NCBI RefSeq assembly: GCF_020026455.1
Contig: NZ_JAHHQJ010000016.1
Location: forward strand, 1-64,000
Reading direction: 5' to 3'
Length of the DNA stretch: 64,000 nucleotides
Source of the DNA: Alistipes sp.
GTDB taxonomy: Bacteria; Bacteroidota; Bacteroidia; Bacteroidales; Rikenellaceae
Under the pieces are notes generated by a model. The model was not told the origin of the DNA, searched no databases, and saw only the letters and a list, made by a program, of their open reading frames with translations. A program made the position numbers and the translations under genes. This document shows, one piece after another, positions 26,969 through 36,208 of this stretch; position 1 is the first letter of the stretch; each line of letters opens with the position of its first letter.

Positions 26969-27913
26969 TTATCGGTTTTGAGGGGTGTAGAAATCCTGAA
27001 TGTTTCGTACGATGCACGCCACGAGTTGTTCGATCGCCTCGACGGGCGACCAGGCGTTGTGGGGCGAGAGCAGCAGGCGGTCCGGTTCGCGGATCGAGAG
27101 CAGGGGATTGCCCGTGTCGAGGGGCTCGTGTGCGAAAACGTCGAGCCCCGCTCCGGCCAGTTTTCCGGCGTCGAGAGCCGCAGCCAGCGCCGCCTCGTCG
27201 ACGATGCTGCCGCGCGCCACGTTGATCAGGATGGCCGAAGGTTTCATCAGCGCCAGTTCGCGTGCGCCGATCAGGTTGCGCGTGCGGTCGTTCAGCGGGG
27301 CGTGGATCGAGACCACGTCGGCCCATCGGAGCAGTTCGTCGAGCGGCTTTTCGGGATAGGCTTCCTCGCGCACGACGCCCGAAGTGGAGCTGTAGGCGAT
27401 GCGGCATCCCAGAGCCTCGGCCACGCGGGCGACGTTGCGGCCGATGTTGCCCAGCCCGACAATGCCCCAGTTCGAACCGTAGAGCTGGTGGGTCGTGCGC
27501 CCGAAGTGGTATTGCAGGGGCGATCCCGCATAGGAGGTCTTGGTGTAGCGGTCGTAGTAGACATTCTGTCGCAGCAGGCCGATGGCCGCGCCGATGGTGG
27601 TCTCCGTCACGGCATGGGTCGAGTAGCCCACGGCATTCTTCACCGTGACGCCCTGCTCGGCCGCAGCGTCGAGATCAATGTGGTTCATGCCCGTCGCCGC
27701 CACGCAGATCAGCCGCAGGCGGGGCAACTGGCGCAGGATTTCGCGGCGGAAAGCCACCTTGTTGGTGATCACCACGTCGGCTTCGCGGCAGCGGTCGACG
27801 ATCTCCTCGCGGGTCGTGGTCCGGTAACCCGTGTAGTTGCCCAGCGCGCGTATGGATCCGAGGTCGGCCTCTCCGAGGCTGTACTCGTCCAGAAATACGA
27901 TGTTCGGTTGCAT
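26969..27913 (-). CDS. D-2-hydroxyacid dehydrogenase
   Basis: A 314-residue NAD-dependent dehydrogenase. Start at 27913 (MQPNIVFLDEYSLGE). The longer open frame, to 28051, would overlap the end of tcdA. The nucleotide-binding motif is GIVGLGNIGRNVARVAEALG, the catalytic Arg is in LINVARGSIVDEAAL, and the catalytic His is in LLSPHNAWSPVEAIEQ. The sequence resembles glycerate/hydroxypyruvate reductases, but substrate specificity within this family is not reliable from motifs. Confidence 0.88.
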   Translation of the reverse strand: MQPNIVFLDEYSLGEADLGSIRALGNYTGYRTTTREEIVDRCREADVVITNKVAFRREILRQLPRLRLICVAATGMNHIDLDAAAEQGVTVKNAVGYSTHAVTETTIGAAIGLLRQNVYYDRYTKTSYAGSPLQYHFGRTTHQLYGSNWGIVGLGNIGRNVARVAEALGCRIAYSSTSGVVREEAYPEKPLDELLRWADVVSIHAPLNDRTRNLIGARELALMKPSAILINVARGSIVDEAALAAALDAGKLAGAGLDVFAHEPLDTGNPLLSIREPDRLLLSPHNAWSPVEAIEQLVACIVRNIQDFYTPQNR

Positions 27914-28002
27914 ATTCTTCGTGTTTTTTGTAAGTTGCGTTCGGCAGCGCGGACTCGGGTCTCCACATGCGGAGCGGTCCCGCCGCCCTTGAAAGGGGGT
28001 GT

Positions 28003-28740
28003 TTAGCCCTCCAGTTCTCCGATCAGGCCGCGGATGACCACCGATGCGCATCCGATTCCGAACAGCGCGGGGATGTAGGAGATCGTCCCGACGTTCGACT
28101 TCTTGTTCTGCTCCTCACAGAGGATCATGGCCCCTTCGCGCATCGGTTCGGGCGAGAATACGGCCCGAAATCCCCGGCGGATGCCGATTTTGTGCAGCCG
28201 CTTGCGCAGCATGTGGGCCAGCGGGCAGTGGTGGGTCTTGGCGATGTCGGCGATCGCGAGCTGGGTGGGGTCGGTCTTGGCTCCGGCGCCCATCGAGCTG
28301 ACGAGCGGCAGTCCGCGTTCCAGCGAGGCGGCGATCAGCGCCAGTTTGGGCGAGAGGGTGTCGATGGCGTCGACCACGTAGTCGTAGCGCGCGGCGTCCA
28401 ATAGGATATAGGTCTCCTCGTCCTTGATGTATTTGTTGACCACCGTGAGCTCGATTTCGGGGTTGATGTCGCGCAGGCGTTCGGCCAGCACCTCGGCCTT
28501 CGGACGGCCGACGGTCGAGTGGAGGGCCACCAGCTGGCGGTTGATATTGCTTGTGTTCACCGTGTCGGCATCGGCAATGGTCATGCGCCCCACACCCGCC
28601 CGGGCGATCATCTCCGCGGCATAGGCCCCCACGCCGCCCAGCCCGACCACGAGCACGTGGGCCTGGCGCAGCCGCTCCAATTTCTCGCCTCCGAGCAGCA
28701 ACTCGGTTCTTTCCAGCCAGTTATGTGTCTGTGTTTCCAT
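28003..28740 (-). CDS. tcdA: tRNA threonylcarbamoyladenosine dehydratase
   Basis: A 245-residue E1-like enzyme (TcdA/CsdL/YgdL) that cyclises t6A at position 37 of ANN-decoding tRNAs using ATP. The Rossmann ATP site is VVGLGGVGAYAAEMIARAGVGRM, followed by the adenylation motif DADTVNTSNINRQ and the DAIDT stretch. The C-terminal segment contains ISYIPALFGIG. The start at 28740 (METQTHNWLERTELLLG) is favoured because the extra upstream residues are low-complexity. It lies 173 bp after the TatD gene. Confidence 0.92.
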   Translation of the reverse strand: METQTHNWLERTELLLGGEKLERLRQAHVLVVGLGGVGAYAAEMIARAGVGRMTIADADTVNTSNINRQLVALHSTVGRPKAEVLAERLRDINPEIELTVVNKYIKDEETYILLDAARYDYVVDAIDTLSPKLALIAASLERGLPLVSSMGAGAKTDPTQLAIADIAKTHHCPLAHMLRKRLHKIGIRRGFRAVFSPEPMREGAMILCEEQNKKSNVGTISYIPALFGIGCASVVIRGLIGELEG

Positions 28741-28913
28741 TTGTTCCTGTTGTTTGTCGTTCTTCGTTCGCTCTGCTCCTTCACGTCCGGCGTGTTTGCT
28801 GCATTCCTCTCGTCTGCCTCGTTGGTCTCGTTCGGCGTACTTCATTCCGATCCGTCATTTTCGGCTCCCTCGGGCGGGCGAGGGCCTGCGGCGCTCCCGG
28901 AGAACGGACGGTT

Positions 28914-29498
28914 TCATCCGTCGGTGAATATTCGGTTGTAGTTATCTAAAATTCCGCGTTGCAGCTCCTCCTCCGGAACGCCTCTTGCCACCGCCGCCCG
29001 GGCGTAGATTTCCGCAATGGACACGGGACTGTCGTCGGTCTCCAGAAAGAGCTGTGCGAGCGGTGTCTCGCGCAGCGCCGCAAGGGTCTTGGGCGATGCG
29101 AAGGTGCGCTCGCCGAACGAGAGGCAGTAGCCTTTGGCCAGGGCCTGACGCGCCTGCTCGGGCGAGCCGATGAATCCGTGGAAAATCACGGCCCGGGGTT
29201 CCGAGGCCGCCAGTTCGCGCATCAGCGGCTCGAAGGCCCTGACGCAGTGGAGCACCACCGGAAGCCCCCGCTCGCGGGCCAGCCGCAGCTGGATCCGCAG
29301 TGCGGACAGCTGAGCCGCACGGTCGGCGCCGCGCACGAAATCGAGTCCTGTTTCGCCCACGGCCTGCGCCCCGTCCAAGCGCTGGCCGAGTGTTGCGGCG
29401 TCGTGTGTTGCGGCATTCCACGGGTGCACGCCCGCCGTGCGGAGTTCGATCCCCGAACCGGTCGGGCGATGGGTGTGTATGTTGACGTAAGGGAGCAT
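28914..29498 (-). CDS. TatD-family metal-dependent hydrolase, short form
   Basis: A 194-residue protein from the ATG at 29498 (MLPYVNIHTHRPTG). It keeps the family features: the N-terminal HTH metal pair, VGETGLDF, LHCVRAFEPLM, FHGFIGSPEQA and a late ETDDSP metal ligand. Typical TatD enzymes have about 255-265 residues. Here the segment between the first histidines and the first Glu is shortened, a form that is frequent in Bacteroidetes. Expected activity is a 3'-5' DNA or RNA exonuclease. A TACATTTG box sits 8 bp upstream, implying an almost leaderless mRNA. Confidence 0.85.
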   Translation of the reverse strand: MLPYVNIHTHRPTGSGIELRTAGVHPWNAATHDAATLGQRLDGAQAVGETGLDFVRGADRAAQLSALRIQLRLARERGLPVVLHCVRAFEPLMRELAASEPRAVIFHGFIGSPEQARQALAKGYCLSFGERTFASPKTLAALRETPLAQLFLETDDSPVSIAEIYARAAVARGVPEEELQRGILDNYNRIFTDG

Positions 29499-29831
29499 CC
29501 GAATTGCAAATGTAGGAATTTTAGCGGAAGCATTGCGAATTTGGAGCCAAATTTTTGCCCTTCGCACCGGGCGTCCGACGGTGCGGTGCGGGATGTTTTC
29601 CGGAGACGGTCTCCGTCCTGGATTTACTCGGGGTGCTTTCACATCGGAAGCGTTTGTGGCGTTTTTCTTTTACCCCGAAAGAGGATGCCCCGAATTTTAA
29701 TTAAATTTAAGAAATAATGGGCTGGTCATGGGGAATTTCGGGAAAAATTTCGTACTTTCGCACGCGAATTAATTGTTAGCTTACTAACAGCCGAACTTAA
29801 ATTCCAAACATAACAATCAAAATCATTAACC
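29499..29831. promoter_or_regulatory. Divergent regulatory gap between TatD gene and nqrA
   Basis: No gene. TACATTTG on the minus strand (29514-29507) is the likely -7 box of the TatD gene. Toward nqrA, TACTTTCG (about 29753-29760) is a near-match to TAnnTTTG 72 bp before the start codon and is the best candidate for the nqr promoter. The nqr leader is AT-rich. Confidence 0.4.
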
Positions 29832-31187
29832 ATGTCGAAAATCATTACACTACGCAAGGGTTTAGACATCAATCTGGTGGGCAAAGCCCTGGAGTCGCTC
29901 GCGGATGCACCGCAGGCTTCGGAGTATGCCCTATCGCCCCTCGATTTCGAGGGCGTGACACCCAAACTGCTGGTTAAGGAGGGCGATCGGGTGAAGGCCG
30001 GTACGCCGTTGTTCTTCAACAAGTACAACGAAAGCGTGCTCTTCACGTCGCCCGTCAGTGGTACGGTGGCCGCCGTCAACCGCGGAGAGAAGCGCAAGGT
30101 CCTCTCCGTGACGGTGACTCCCGACGCCACCCAGGAGTACGAGGAGTTTCCGAAGACCGATTTGGGGTCGGCTTCGCGCGAGCAGATCGTCTCCCTGCTG
30201 CTGCGGTCGGGTCTCTGGCCGATGATCGTGCAGCGCCCTTACGGCATCATCGCCGATCCCAGCGACACGCCGAAAGCGGTCTTCATCTCCGCCTTCGACT
30301 CCGCACCTCTGGCCCCGGATTACAATTTCGTGCTGAAGGCCGAGCAGAAGAACCTCCAGACGGGTATCGACGTGATGCGCAAGCTCACTCCGGGCAAGGT
30401 GCATCTCTCAGTGCGCGCCAAGGCCGAAGGGTTGATGCCCTCGCTCCAGGGTGCCGAATTGCACGCCTTTGCGGGCAAGCACCCGGTCGGCAATGTCGGC
30501 GTGCAGATCCACCACGTGGACCCGGTGAACAAGGGCGAAGTGGTGTGGACGGTCAACATCCAGGATCTGGCCATCATCGGCCGCCTGTTCAACGAAGGCC
30601 GTGTCGACATGACGAAGATCATCGCCGTGGCCGGTTCGGAGATCGAGCATCCGCAGTACGTCCGCATGGTGGGCGGCGCGAAGGTCGACTCGCTGGTCAA
30701 GGGCAACGTGAAACCGCAGAAGGAGGGCGACAGCGTCCGCTTCATCTCGGGCAACGTGCTCACCGGCACCCGGACTGCACACGACGGATTCATGGGCTTC
30801 TACGCCAATCAGCTGACCGCCATTCCCGAGGGCGACAAGTACGAACTGCTGGGCTGGGCGATGCCCCGTCTGGGCAAGTTCTCCGTGTCGCGCGCCTATT
30901 TTTCGTGGCTCTGCCCGAAGAAGGCCTACAACCTCGACACCAACATGAACGGCGGCGAGCGTCCGTTCGTCGTGACGGGGCTCTACGAGCAGTATCTGCC
31001 GATGGACATTTATCCGATGTATCTGCTGAAGGCCTGTCTGGCGGGCGACATCGATCGGATGGAGAACCTCGGCATCTACGAGGTCACCGAAGAGGACTTC
31101 GCGCTGTGCGAGTTCGTCGATCCCTCGAAGATCGAGATTCAGCAGATCATCCGCGACGGTATTAACTTAATGATCAGGGAGGCTTAG
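29832..31187 (+). CDS. nqrA: Na+-translocating NADH:quinone reductase subunit A
   Basis: A 451-residue NqrA, close to the ~446 of Vibrio. It starts ITLRKGLDINLVGKA and contains the barrel-sandwich segment LVKEGDRVKAGTPLFFNKY and FTSPVSGTVAAVNRGEKRKVLSV. NqrA is the peripheral cytoplasmic subunit near the quinone site and has no membrane span. First gene of a complete nqrABCDEF operon spanning 29.8-35.8 kb with very short spacers. Confidence 0.96.
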   Translation: MSKIITLRKGLDINLVGKALESLADAPQASEYALSPLDFEGVTPKLLVKEGDRVKAGTPLFFNKYNESVLFTSPVSGTVAAVNRGEKRKVLSVTVTPDATQEYEEFPKTDLGSASREQIVSLLLRSGLWPMIVQRPYGIIADPSDTPKAVFISAFDSAPLAPDYNFVLKAEQKNLQTGIDVMRKLTPGKVHLSVRAKAEGLMPSLQGAELHAFAGKHPVGNVGVQIHHVDPVNKGEVVWTVNIQDLAIIGRLFNEGRVDMTKIIAVAGSEIEHPQYVRMVGGAKVDSLVKGNVKPQKEGDSVRFISGNVLTGTRTAHDGFMGFYANQLTAIPEGDKYELLGWAMPRLGKFSVSRAYFSWLCPKKAYNLDTNMNGGERPFVVTGLYEQYLPMDIYPMYLLKACLAGDIDRMENLGIYEVTEEDFALCEFVDPSKIEIQQIIRDGINLMIREA

Positions 31188-31189
31188 AG

Positions 31190-32317
31190 ATGGGACTTCG
31201 TAAATTCATGGACAATATCAAGCCCACCTTCTCCAAGGGTGGCAAGCTGGGCTTTCTGGAGTCGACGTTCGACGCGTTCGAGACGTTCCTCTTCGTACCC
31301 AACACCACGACCTCGAAAGGCGCGCACATCCGCGACTGCAACGACATGAAACGTACGATGATCATGGTCGTCGTGGCGCTGATGCCGGCTTTTCTGTTCG
31401 GATGTTACAATACGGGCATCCAGGTCGGACTCGAGGGCTTCTCGGCCTTCTTCTACGGACTGGTCCGCATCCTGCCGATGGTCTGCGTCTCCTACATTGT
31501 GGGTCTGGGCATAGAGTTCGGATTCGCACAGGCTCGCGGCCACGAGGTCAACGAGGGTTTCCTCGTCACGGGTCTGCTGATCCCGATGATCTTCCCGGTG
31601 TCGACGCCGCTCTGGATGGTCGCCCTGTCGACGGCTTTCGCCGTGATTTTCGGCAAGGAGGTCTTCGGCGGTACGGGCATGAACGTCTTCAACCCCGCGC
31701 TGCTGGCGCGTGCCTTCGCCTTCTTCTCCTACACTCCTTCGATGTCGGGTGAAACGGTGTGGTACTCCGACTGGACGATGATGGGCGCGAAGATCGACGG
31801 CATCACCGGCGCTACGGCCCTCGAGCAGCTCGGATCGACCGGGGCGATGAACTTCTCGCCGCTGGACGCCTTCCTGGGCTTCATCCCCGGATCCTTCGCC
31901 GAGACTTCGACGCTGGCCATTCTTCTGGGCGGCGCCATCCTCCTGTTCACGGGCATCGCCTCGTGGCGCACGATGGTGTCGGTGTTCGTCGGCGGACTGG
32001 CAATGGGCTACCTCTTCCAGGCGCTCGGCGTGACGGTCTATCCCGCCTGGTATCACCTGATCATCGGCGGCTTCGCCTTCGGCGCGGTCTTCATGGCCAC
32101 CGATCCCGTGACTTCGGCACAGACCAACACGGGTAAATACATCGTCGGTCTGATGACCGGAGCGCTGGCCGTGCTGATCCGCGTGGTCAACCCGGCCTAT
32201 CCCGAGGGCATGATGCTTTCGATCCTCTTCATGAATGCGCTGGCGCCGCTGGTCGACTACTATGTGGTCGAGGCCAACATCTCGCGCCGCAGGAAACGTG
32301 TCAAACTCGCAAAATAG
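31190..32317 (+). CDS. nqrB: Na+-NQR subunit B
   Basis: A 375-residue membrane protein with about ten hydrophobic spans. NqrB carries covalent FMN and riboflavin and forms the Na+ channel. The flavinylation motif D-x-x-(S/T)-G-A-T is present as DGITGAT, with Thr209 the expected FMN attachment site. GGTGMNVFNPALLARAF and AVFMATDPVTSAQTNTGK, split over two helices, are standard NqrB/RnfD signatures. It starts 2 bp after nqrA. Confidence 0.96.
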   Translation: MGLRKFMDNIKPTFSKGGKLGFLESTFDAFETFLFVPNTTTSKGAHIRDCNDMKRTMIMVVVALMPAFLFGCYNTGIQVGLEGFSAFFYGLVRILPMVCVSYIVGLGIEFGFAQARGHEVNEGFLVTGLLIPMIFPVSTPLWMVALSTAFAVIFGKEVFGGTGMNVFNPALLARAFAFFSYTPSMSGETVWYSDWTMMGAKIDGITGATALEQLGSTGAMNFSPLDAFLGFIPGSFAETSTLAILLGGAILLFTGIASWRTMVSVFVGGLAMGYLFQALGVTVYPAWYHLIIGGFAFGAVFMATDPVTSAQTNTGKYIVGLMTGALAVLIRVVNPAYPEGMMLSILFMNALAPLVDYYVVEANISRRRKRVKLAK

Positions 32318-32328
32318 GGGAGACTGTT

Positions 32329-33192
32329 ATGGCAACGAAAAAATTCAAATGCAACGTCTGCGGCTACATCCACGAAGGAAACGCCGCGCCCGCTAACTGC
32401 CCCGTCTGCGGAGTTCCCGCCTCGGAATTCACCGAGCTGAAGTCGGAGAAAAAGGGCCTGTTCAGCGACAAGAACGGCAATGCCTATATTATTATGTATG
32501 CTACGGTGATGGTCGTCATCGTGGCCACGCTGCTCGCACTGGCCGCACTGGGACTCCAGAAGCGTCAGTACGAGAACGAACTCAACGAGAAGAAACTCGC
32601 CATCCTGGCGTCGCTCTCGGCCGGTGACAAGTCCTACGACGCGTTCATCGATGCCTATGTCGTCGACAGGGAGGGCCACCGCATCGAAGGCGAGAATGTC
32701 TTCGCGCTGCTCAACGATCTGCCGGGAACCTTCGAGGCGGGCAAATTCCCGATCTTCGAGGCCCGGGACGGCCGCGTGGTCATTCCCGTGACCGGCATGG
32801 GTCTCTGGGGTCCCGTCTGGGGCTATGTGGCTCTCGAAAATGACATGAACACCTTGGCCGGCATCATCATGGCCCACAAGGGCGAGACCCCGGGTCTGGG
32901 TGCCGAGATCGCGACGCCCAAGTATCAGGCCAAATTCGTCGGCAAGACGATCTTCGACGGCAGCGAGTTCGTTTCGGTGACGCTCCGCAAGGGCGGCGCC
33001 AAAGATCCCGCACACGAGGTGGATGCCATTTCGGGCGGTACGAAAACCTCGGACGGCGTGACGGCGATGCTCTTCGACAGCCTGAAGAACTACCTGCCCC
33101 TGCTGGAGGCCAAGCGCAACGCAGCAGCTGCCGCTGCCGCTCCGGCCGAAGGGGAAGTGTCTAACGAAGAAAATGTAGAAAACAATGAGTAA
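32329..33192 (+). CDS. nqrC: Na+-NQR subunit C with an N-terminal rubredoxin-like domain
   Basis: A 287-residue protein. Residues 5-37 form a rubredoxin-like, rubrerythrin-type knuckle domain, with CNVCGYIHEG (Cys8, Cys11) and CPVCGVPASEF (Cys24, Cys27), an expected Fe(Cys)4 site. A single membrane span follows (about 53-75), then the usual NqrC periplasmic FMN domain. The flavinylation motif is DAISGGT, with Thr238 the expected FMN site and Gly in place of the common Ala. The tail is Ala/Glu-rich. NqrC of Vibrio type starts directly with the span, so the first ~45 residues are an addition. With the usual topology the rubredoxin lies in the cytoplasm. Overlaps nqrD by 8 bp. Confidence 0.93.
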   Translation: MATKKFKCNVCGYIHEGNAAPANCPVCGVPASEFTELKSEKKGLFSDKNGNAYIIMYATVMVVIVATLLALAALGLQKRQYENELNEKKLAILASLSAGDKSYDAFIDAYVVDREGHRIEGENVFALLNDLPGTFEAGKFPIFEARDGRVVIPVTGMGLWGPVWGYVALENDMNTLAGIIMAHKGETPGLGAEIATPKYQAKFVGKTIFDGSEFVSVTLRKGGAKDPAHEVDAISGGTKTSDGVTAMLFDSLKNYLPLLEAKRNAAAAAAAPAEGEVSNEENVENNE

Positions 33193-33844
33193 GATGGAAA
33201 AAGAGCCTTTGTTTTCGGCAAAGAACCTCAAATACCTGACCGGTCCGTTCTCGGCGAACAACCCGGTCATCGTGCAGATCCTCGGTATCTGCTCGGCGCT
33301 GGCCGTCACCGTACAGCTCAAGCCCGCCATCGTCATGGCCCTGTCCGTGACGGTCGTTACGGCCTTCTCGAACCTGGTGATGTCGCTGCTGCGCAACGGC
33401 GTTCCCTCGCGCATCCGCATCATCGTCCAGCTGGTGGTCATCGCCGCGCTGGTGATCCTCGTCGACCAGGTGCTCAAGGCCTTCGTCTATGAAGTCTCGA
33501 AGCAGCTGTCGGTCTACGTCGGACTGATCATCACCAACTGTATCGTCATGGGCCGCATCGAGGCCTTCGCTCTGGCCAACAAGCCTTGGGCTTCGTTCCT
33601 CGACGGTATCGGCAACGGTCTGGGCTACGGCCTGATTCTGGTGATCGTGGCCTTCTTCCGCGAGCTCTTCGGTTCGGGCAGCCTTCTGGGCCTGCGCATC
33701 ATCCCCGAGAGTTGGTACATGACCGAAGAAGGCGGCTTCTATTCGAACTGCGGCCTGATGCTCTTCCCGCCGATGGCGCTGATCATCGTGGGTTGCATCA
33801 TCTGGGTGCACCGTTCGCGCAACAAGGACTTACAGGAAAAATAG
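33185..33844 (+). CDS. nqrD: Na+-NQR subunit D
   Basis: A 219-residue membrane protein of the NqrD/RnfE family with about six spans. Its two conserved Cys-containing helices (VQILGICSALAV and GLIITNCIVMGRIEAFA) supply half of the intramembrane iron site formed with NqrE. Its start overlaps the end of nqrC by 8 bp, which suggests translational coupling and a fixed subunit ratio. Confidence 0.96.
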   Translation: MSKMEKEPLFSAKNLKYLTGPFSANNPVIVQILGICSALAVTVQLKPAIVMALSVTVVTAFSNLVMSLLRNGVPSRIRIIVQLVVIAALVILVDQVLKAFVYEVSKQLSVYVGLIITNCIVMGRIEAFALANKPWASFLDGIGNGLGYGLILVIVAFFRELFGSGSLLGLRIIPESWYMTEEGGFYSNCGLMLFPPMALIIVGCIIWVHRSRNKDLQEK

Positions 33845-33855
33845 GAGGATAACGT

Positions 33856-34464
33856 ATGGAATCATTGAATATCTTTATCCGGTCGATCTTCATCGACAAC
33901 ATGGTCTTCGCCTTCTTCTTCGGCATGTGCTCCTACATCGCCGTGTCGAAGAGCGTGAAGACGGCTCTGGGCCTCGGCGCCGCCGTTACGTTCGTGATGG
34001 TGATGACCGTTCCGCTGAACTACCTTTTGTACGAATACGTGCTGAAGGCCAATGCGCTCATCGAGGGCGTGGACCTGAACTTCCTGTCGTTCATCGTCTT
34101 CATCGCCACCATCGCGGCCTTCGTACAGCTGGTGGAGATGATCGTCGAGAAATTCTCGCCGACGCTTTACAGCCAGCTGGGTATCTTCCTGCCGCTGATC
34201 GCCGTGAACTGCGCCATCATGGGCGGCTCGCTGTTCATGCAGCAGAAGGTCGACAGCGGCGAGTTGACGTCGCTCTGGCAGACGGTCGTCTACGGCCTCG
34301 GCTCGGGACTGGGCTGGTGGCTGGCGATCGTGATGATGGCCGCCATCCGCGAGAAGACGACCTATTCGCACATTCCCGCGGCGCTGAAAGGCCCCGGCAT
34401 CGCCTTCATCATCACCGGTCTGATGGGTATCGCCTTCATGATTTTCTCGGGCATTCAGTTCTAA
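33856..34464 (+). CDS. nqrE: Na+-NQR subunit E
   Basis: A 202-residue membrane protein of the NqrE/RnfA family and the inverted partner of NqrD. The Cys-bearing helices are FFFGMCSYIAVSKSV and LIAVNCAIMGGSLF, and the conserved NYLLYEYVL stretch is visible. With NqrD it holds the Fe centre between NqrF and NqrC. It starts 11 bp after nqrD. Confidence 0.96.
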   Translation: MESLNIFIRSIFIDNMVFAFFFGMCSYIAVSKSVKTALGLGAAVTFVMVMTVPLNYLLYEYVLKANALIEGVDLNFLSFIVFIATIAAFVQLVEMIVEKFSPTLYSQLGIFLPLIAVNCAIMGGSLFMQQKVDSGELTSLWQTVVYGLGSGLGWWLAIVMMAAIREKTTYSHIPAALKGPGIAFIITGLMGIAFMIFSGIQF

Positions 34465-34488
34465 CCTTTAAAAAAGAGATTCCGATAA

Positions 34489-35751
34489 ATGACTACAACG
34501 ATTTTAATAGCGATTGCGGCCTTTTTGGCCATAACGCTCGTGCTGGTCGCACTGCTTCTCTATGCGAAGGCGAAACTGACCTCCTCGGGCGACGTCGTGA
34601 TCGACATCAACGGCGGCGAGAAGGTCATCACAACCGAAAGCGGATCGACGCTGCTTTCGACGCTGGCCAACAACAAGGTCTTCCTTCCTTCGGCGTGCGG
34701 CGGCGGCGGCTCGTGCGGCATGTGCAAATGTCAGGTGCTCGAAGGCGGCGGCGATATTCTGCCCACCGAGACGGGCTTCATTTCGCGCAAACTGGCCAAG
34801 GACCACTGGCGCCTGGGCTGTCAGGTGAAGGTCAAGGAGAACATGAAGATCCGTGTTCCCGAGGCTGTGCTGGGAGTCAAGAAGTGGGAGTGCACTGTGG
34901 TCTCGAACCGCAATATCTCGACTTTCCTCAAGGAGTTCGTCGTGAAGCTGCCCGAGGGCGAGAACCTCAAGTTCCGCAGTGGCGGCTACATCCAGATCGA
35001 CATCCCGAAGTACGACGCCATCAAGTTTTCGGACATGGACGTGGACGAGAAGTTCCGCGCCGACTGGGACAAGCTCAAGATCTGGGATCTGGTCACCACC
35101 AATCCCGAGCCGACGTTCCGCGCCTACTCGATGGCCAACCATCCTGCCGAGGGCAACATCATCATGCTCAACATCCGTATCGCCACGCCTCCGTTCGACA
35201 GGGCTACGGGCGGTTTCATGAAGGTCAATCCGGGTATCTGCTCGTCGTATGTCTTCTCGCGCAAGCCGGGTGACAAGATCACGATTTCGGGTCCTTACGG
35301 CGAATTCTTCCTGCCGGACAACCTGCCCGATACGCAGGAGCTGATCTTCATCGGTGGCGGTGCGGGTATGGCTCCGATGCGCAGCCACCTGATGCACCTG
35401 TTCAAGACCGAGAAGACCCGGCGTCCCGTGTCGTTCTGGTACGGCGCGCGTGCACTGAAGGAGGTTCCCTACCTCGACGAGTTCCACCAGATCGAGAAGG
35501 ATTTCCCCAACTTCGGGTTCAATCTGGCGCTCGACCGCCCCGATCCCGAGGCGGATGCCGCCGGGGTGAAGTACACGCCGGGCTTCGTGCACAACGTGCT
35601 TTACGAAAATTACCTCAAGAACCATCAGGCTCCTGAGGACTGCATCTACCTCATGTGCGGACCTCCGATGATGATCGCTTCGGTTGTCAAGATGCTCGAC
35701 AACCTCGGTGTGCCGCCTGAGAATATTCTCTACGACAACTTCGGTTCGTAG
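34489..35751 (+). CDS. nqrF: Na+-NQR subunit F (NADH-oxidising)
   Basis: A 420-residue protein that brings electrons from NADH into the complex. It has one N-terminal membrane span (residues 3-25). A [2Fe-2S] ferredoxin domain follows with SACGGGGSCGMCKC (Cys70, Cys76, Cys79) and Cys111. Then come an FAD domain with RAYSMANHP, an NADH domain with GGGAGMAPMRSH, and a C-terminal YLMCGPPMM and DNFGS end. Last gene of the operon, closed by a hairpin 43 bp later. Confidence 0.97.
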   Translation: MTTTILIAIAAFLAITLVLVALLLYAKAKLTSSGDVVIDINGGEKVITTESGSTLLSTLANNKVFLPSACGGGGSCGMCKCQVLEGGGDILPTETGFISRKLAKDHWRLGCQVKVKENMKIRVPEAVLGVKKWECTVVSNRNISTFLKEFVVKLPEGENLKFRSGGYIQIDIPKYDAIKFSDMDVDEKFRADWDKLKIWDLVTTNPEPTFRAYSMANHPAEGNIIMLNIRIATPPFDRATGGFMKVNPGICSSYVFSRKPGDKITISGPYGEFFLPDNLPDTQELIFIGGGAGMAPMRSHLMHLFKTEKTRRPVSFWYGARALKEVPYLDEFHQIEKDFPNFGFNLALDRPDPEADAAGVKYTPGFVHNVLYENYLKNHQAPEDCIYLMCGPPMMIASVVKMLDNLGVPPENILYDNFGS

Positions 35752-35794
35752 CGGATGCCATGATCCGCAAGGCGCCGCCGGCGTCAGCAAAGCT

Positions 35795-35840
35795 GGGAGG
35801 AAAGTACCTGATTTATCGGGGCCTTTCCTCCCTCTTCGTT
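35795..35840 (+). terminator. Terminator of the nqr operon
   Basis: Perfect 10-bp stem GGGAGGAAAG/CTTTCCTCCC (35795-35804 with 35823-35832) with an 18-nt loop, followed by TCTTCGTTTC. Confidence 0.7.
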
Positions 35841-36144
35841 TCGGGGGGCTTTCACCTCGTGGGCTCTTTGTTTCTGCCGTCCCCGCTATTTCTGCACCCT
35901 TTCTTTGTTTTGAAGGCTTCTTTGCTCCTGTGCCCCTCGCCGTTTCTGCCCCTTTCCGTCTCTGGTTTTCTCTTTGTTTCGGGGCCTGTTTTGTGAATCA
36001 CTGCCGGGGATCGTGGAGCTCCGGGGCGGTCGTCACGGGACGAGAGGCACGATGCCGCGGAATTTCGGGGCCGCTCTTTCCGCACCGCGCCGCAGCGACT
36101 GCCCTGTATCCGGCAAGGCCCGGGCTGCATCCTTCCGCTGTCAG
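35841..36144. repeat. Pyrimidine-rich gene-free gap
   Basis: No gene. The plus strand to about 35990 is a mosaic of TTTC, CCCC and TTTGTTT words with repeated CTTTGTTT-like elements, with no clean unit. The final part is ordinary GC-rich DNA leading into a terminator. Confidence 0.5.
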
Positions 36145-36182
36145 CAAAACACCCCGCAGATCAGTTGCGATCTACGGGGTGC
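36145..36182 (-). terminator. Terminator of the Sus-like operon
   Basis: On the minus strand GCACCCCGTAGATC (5' arm) pairs with GATCTGCGGGGTG, with one mismatch and a GCAACT loop, followed by TTTTGC. It sits 27 bp after the GH20 stop codon. Confidence 0.8.
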
Positions 36183-36208
36183 TCGGCGTCGGTAGGGCTT
36201 CCGCTGCG

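Noticed and set aside
28914..29498. TatD gene as truncated pseudogene
   Set aside because: It is short but keeps both metal-binding ends, has an upstream -7 box, and lacks frameshifts.
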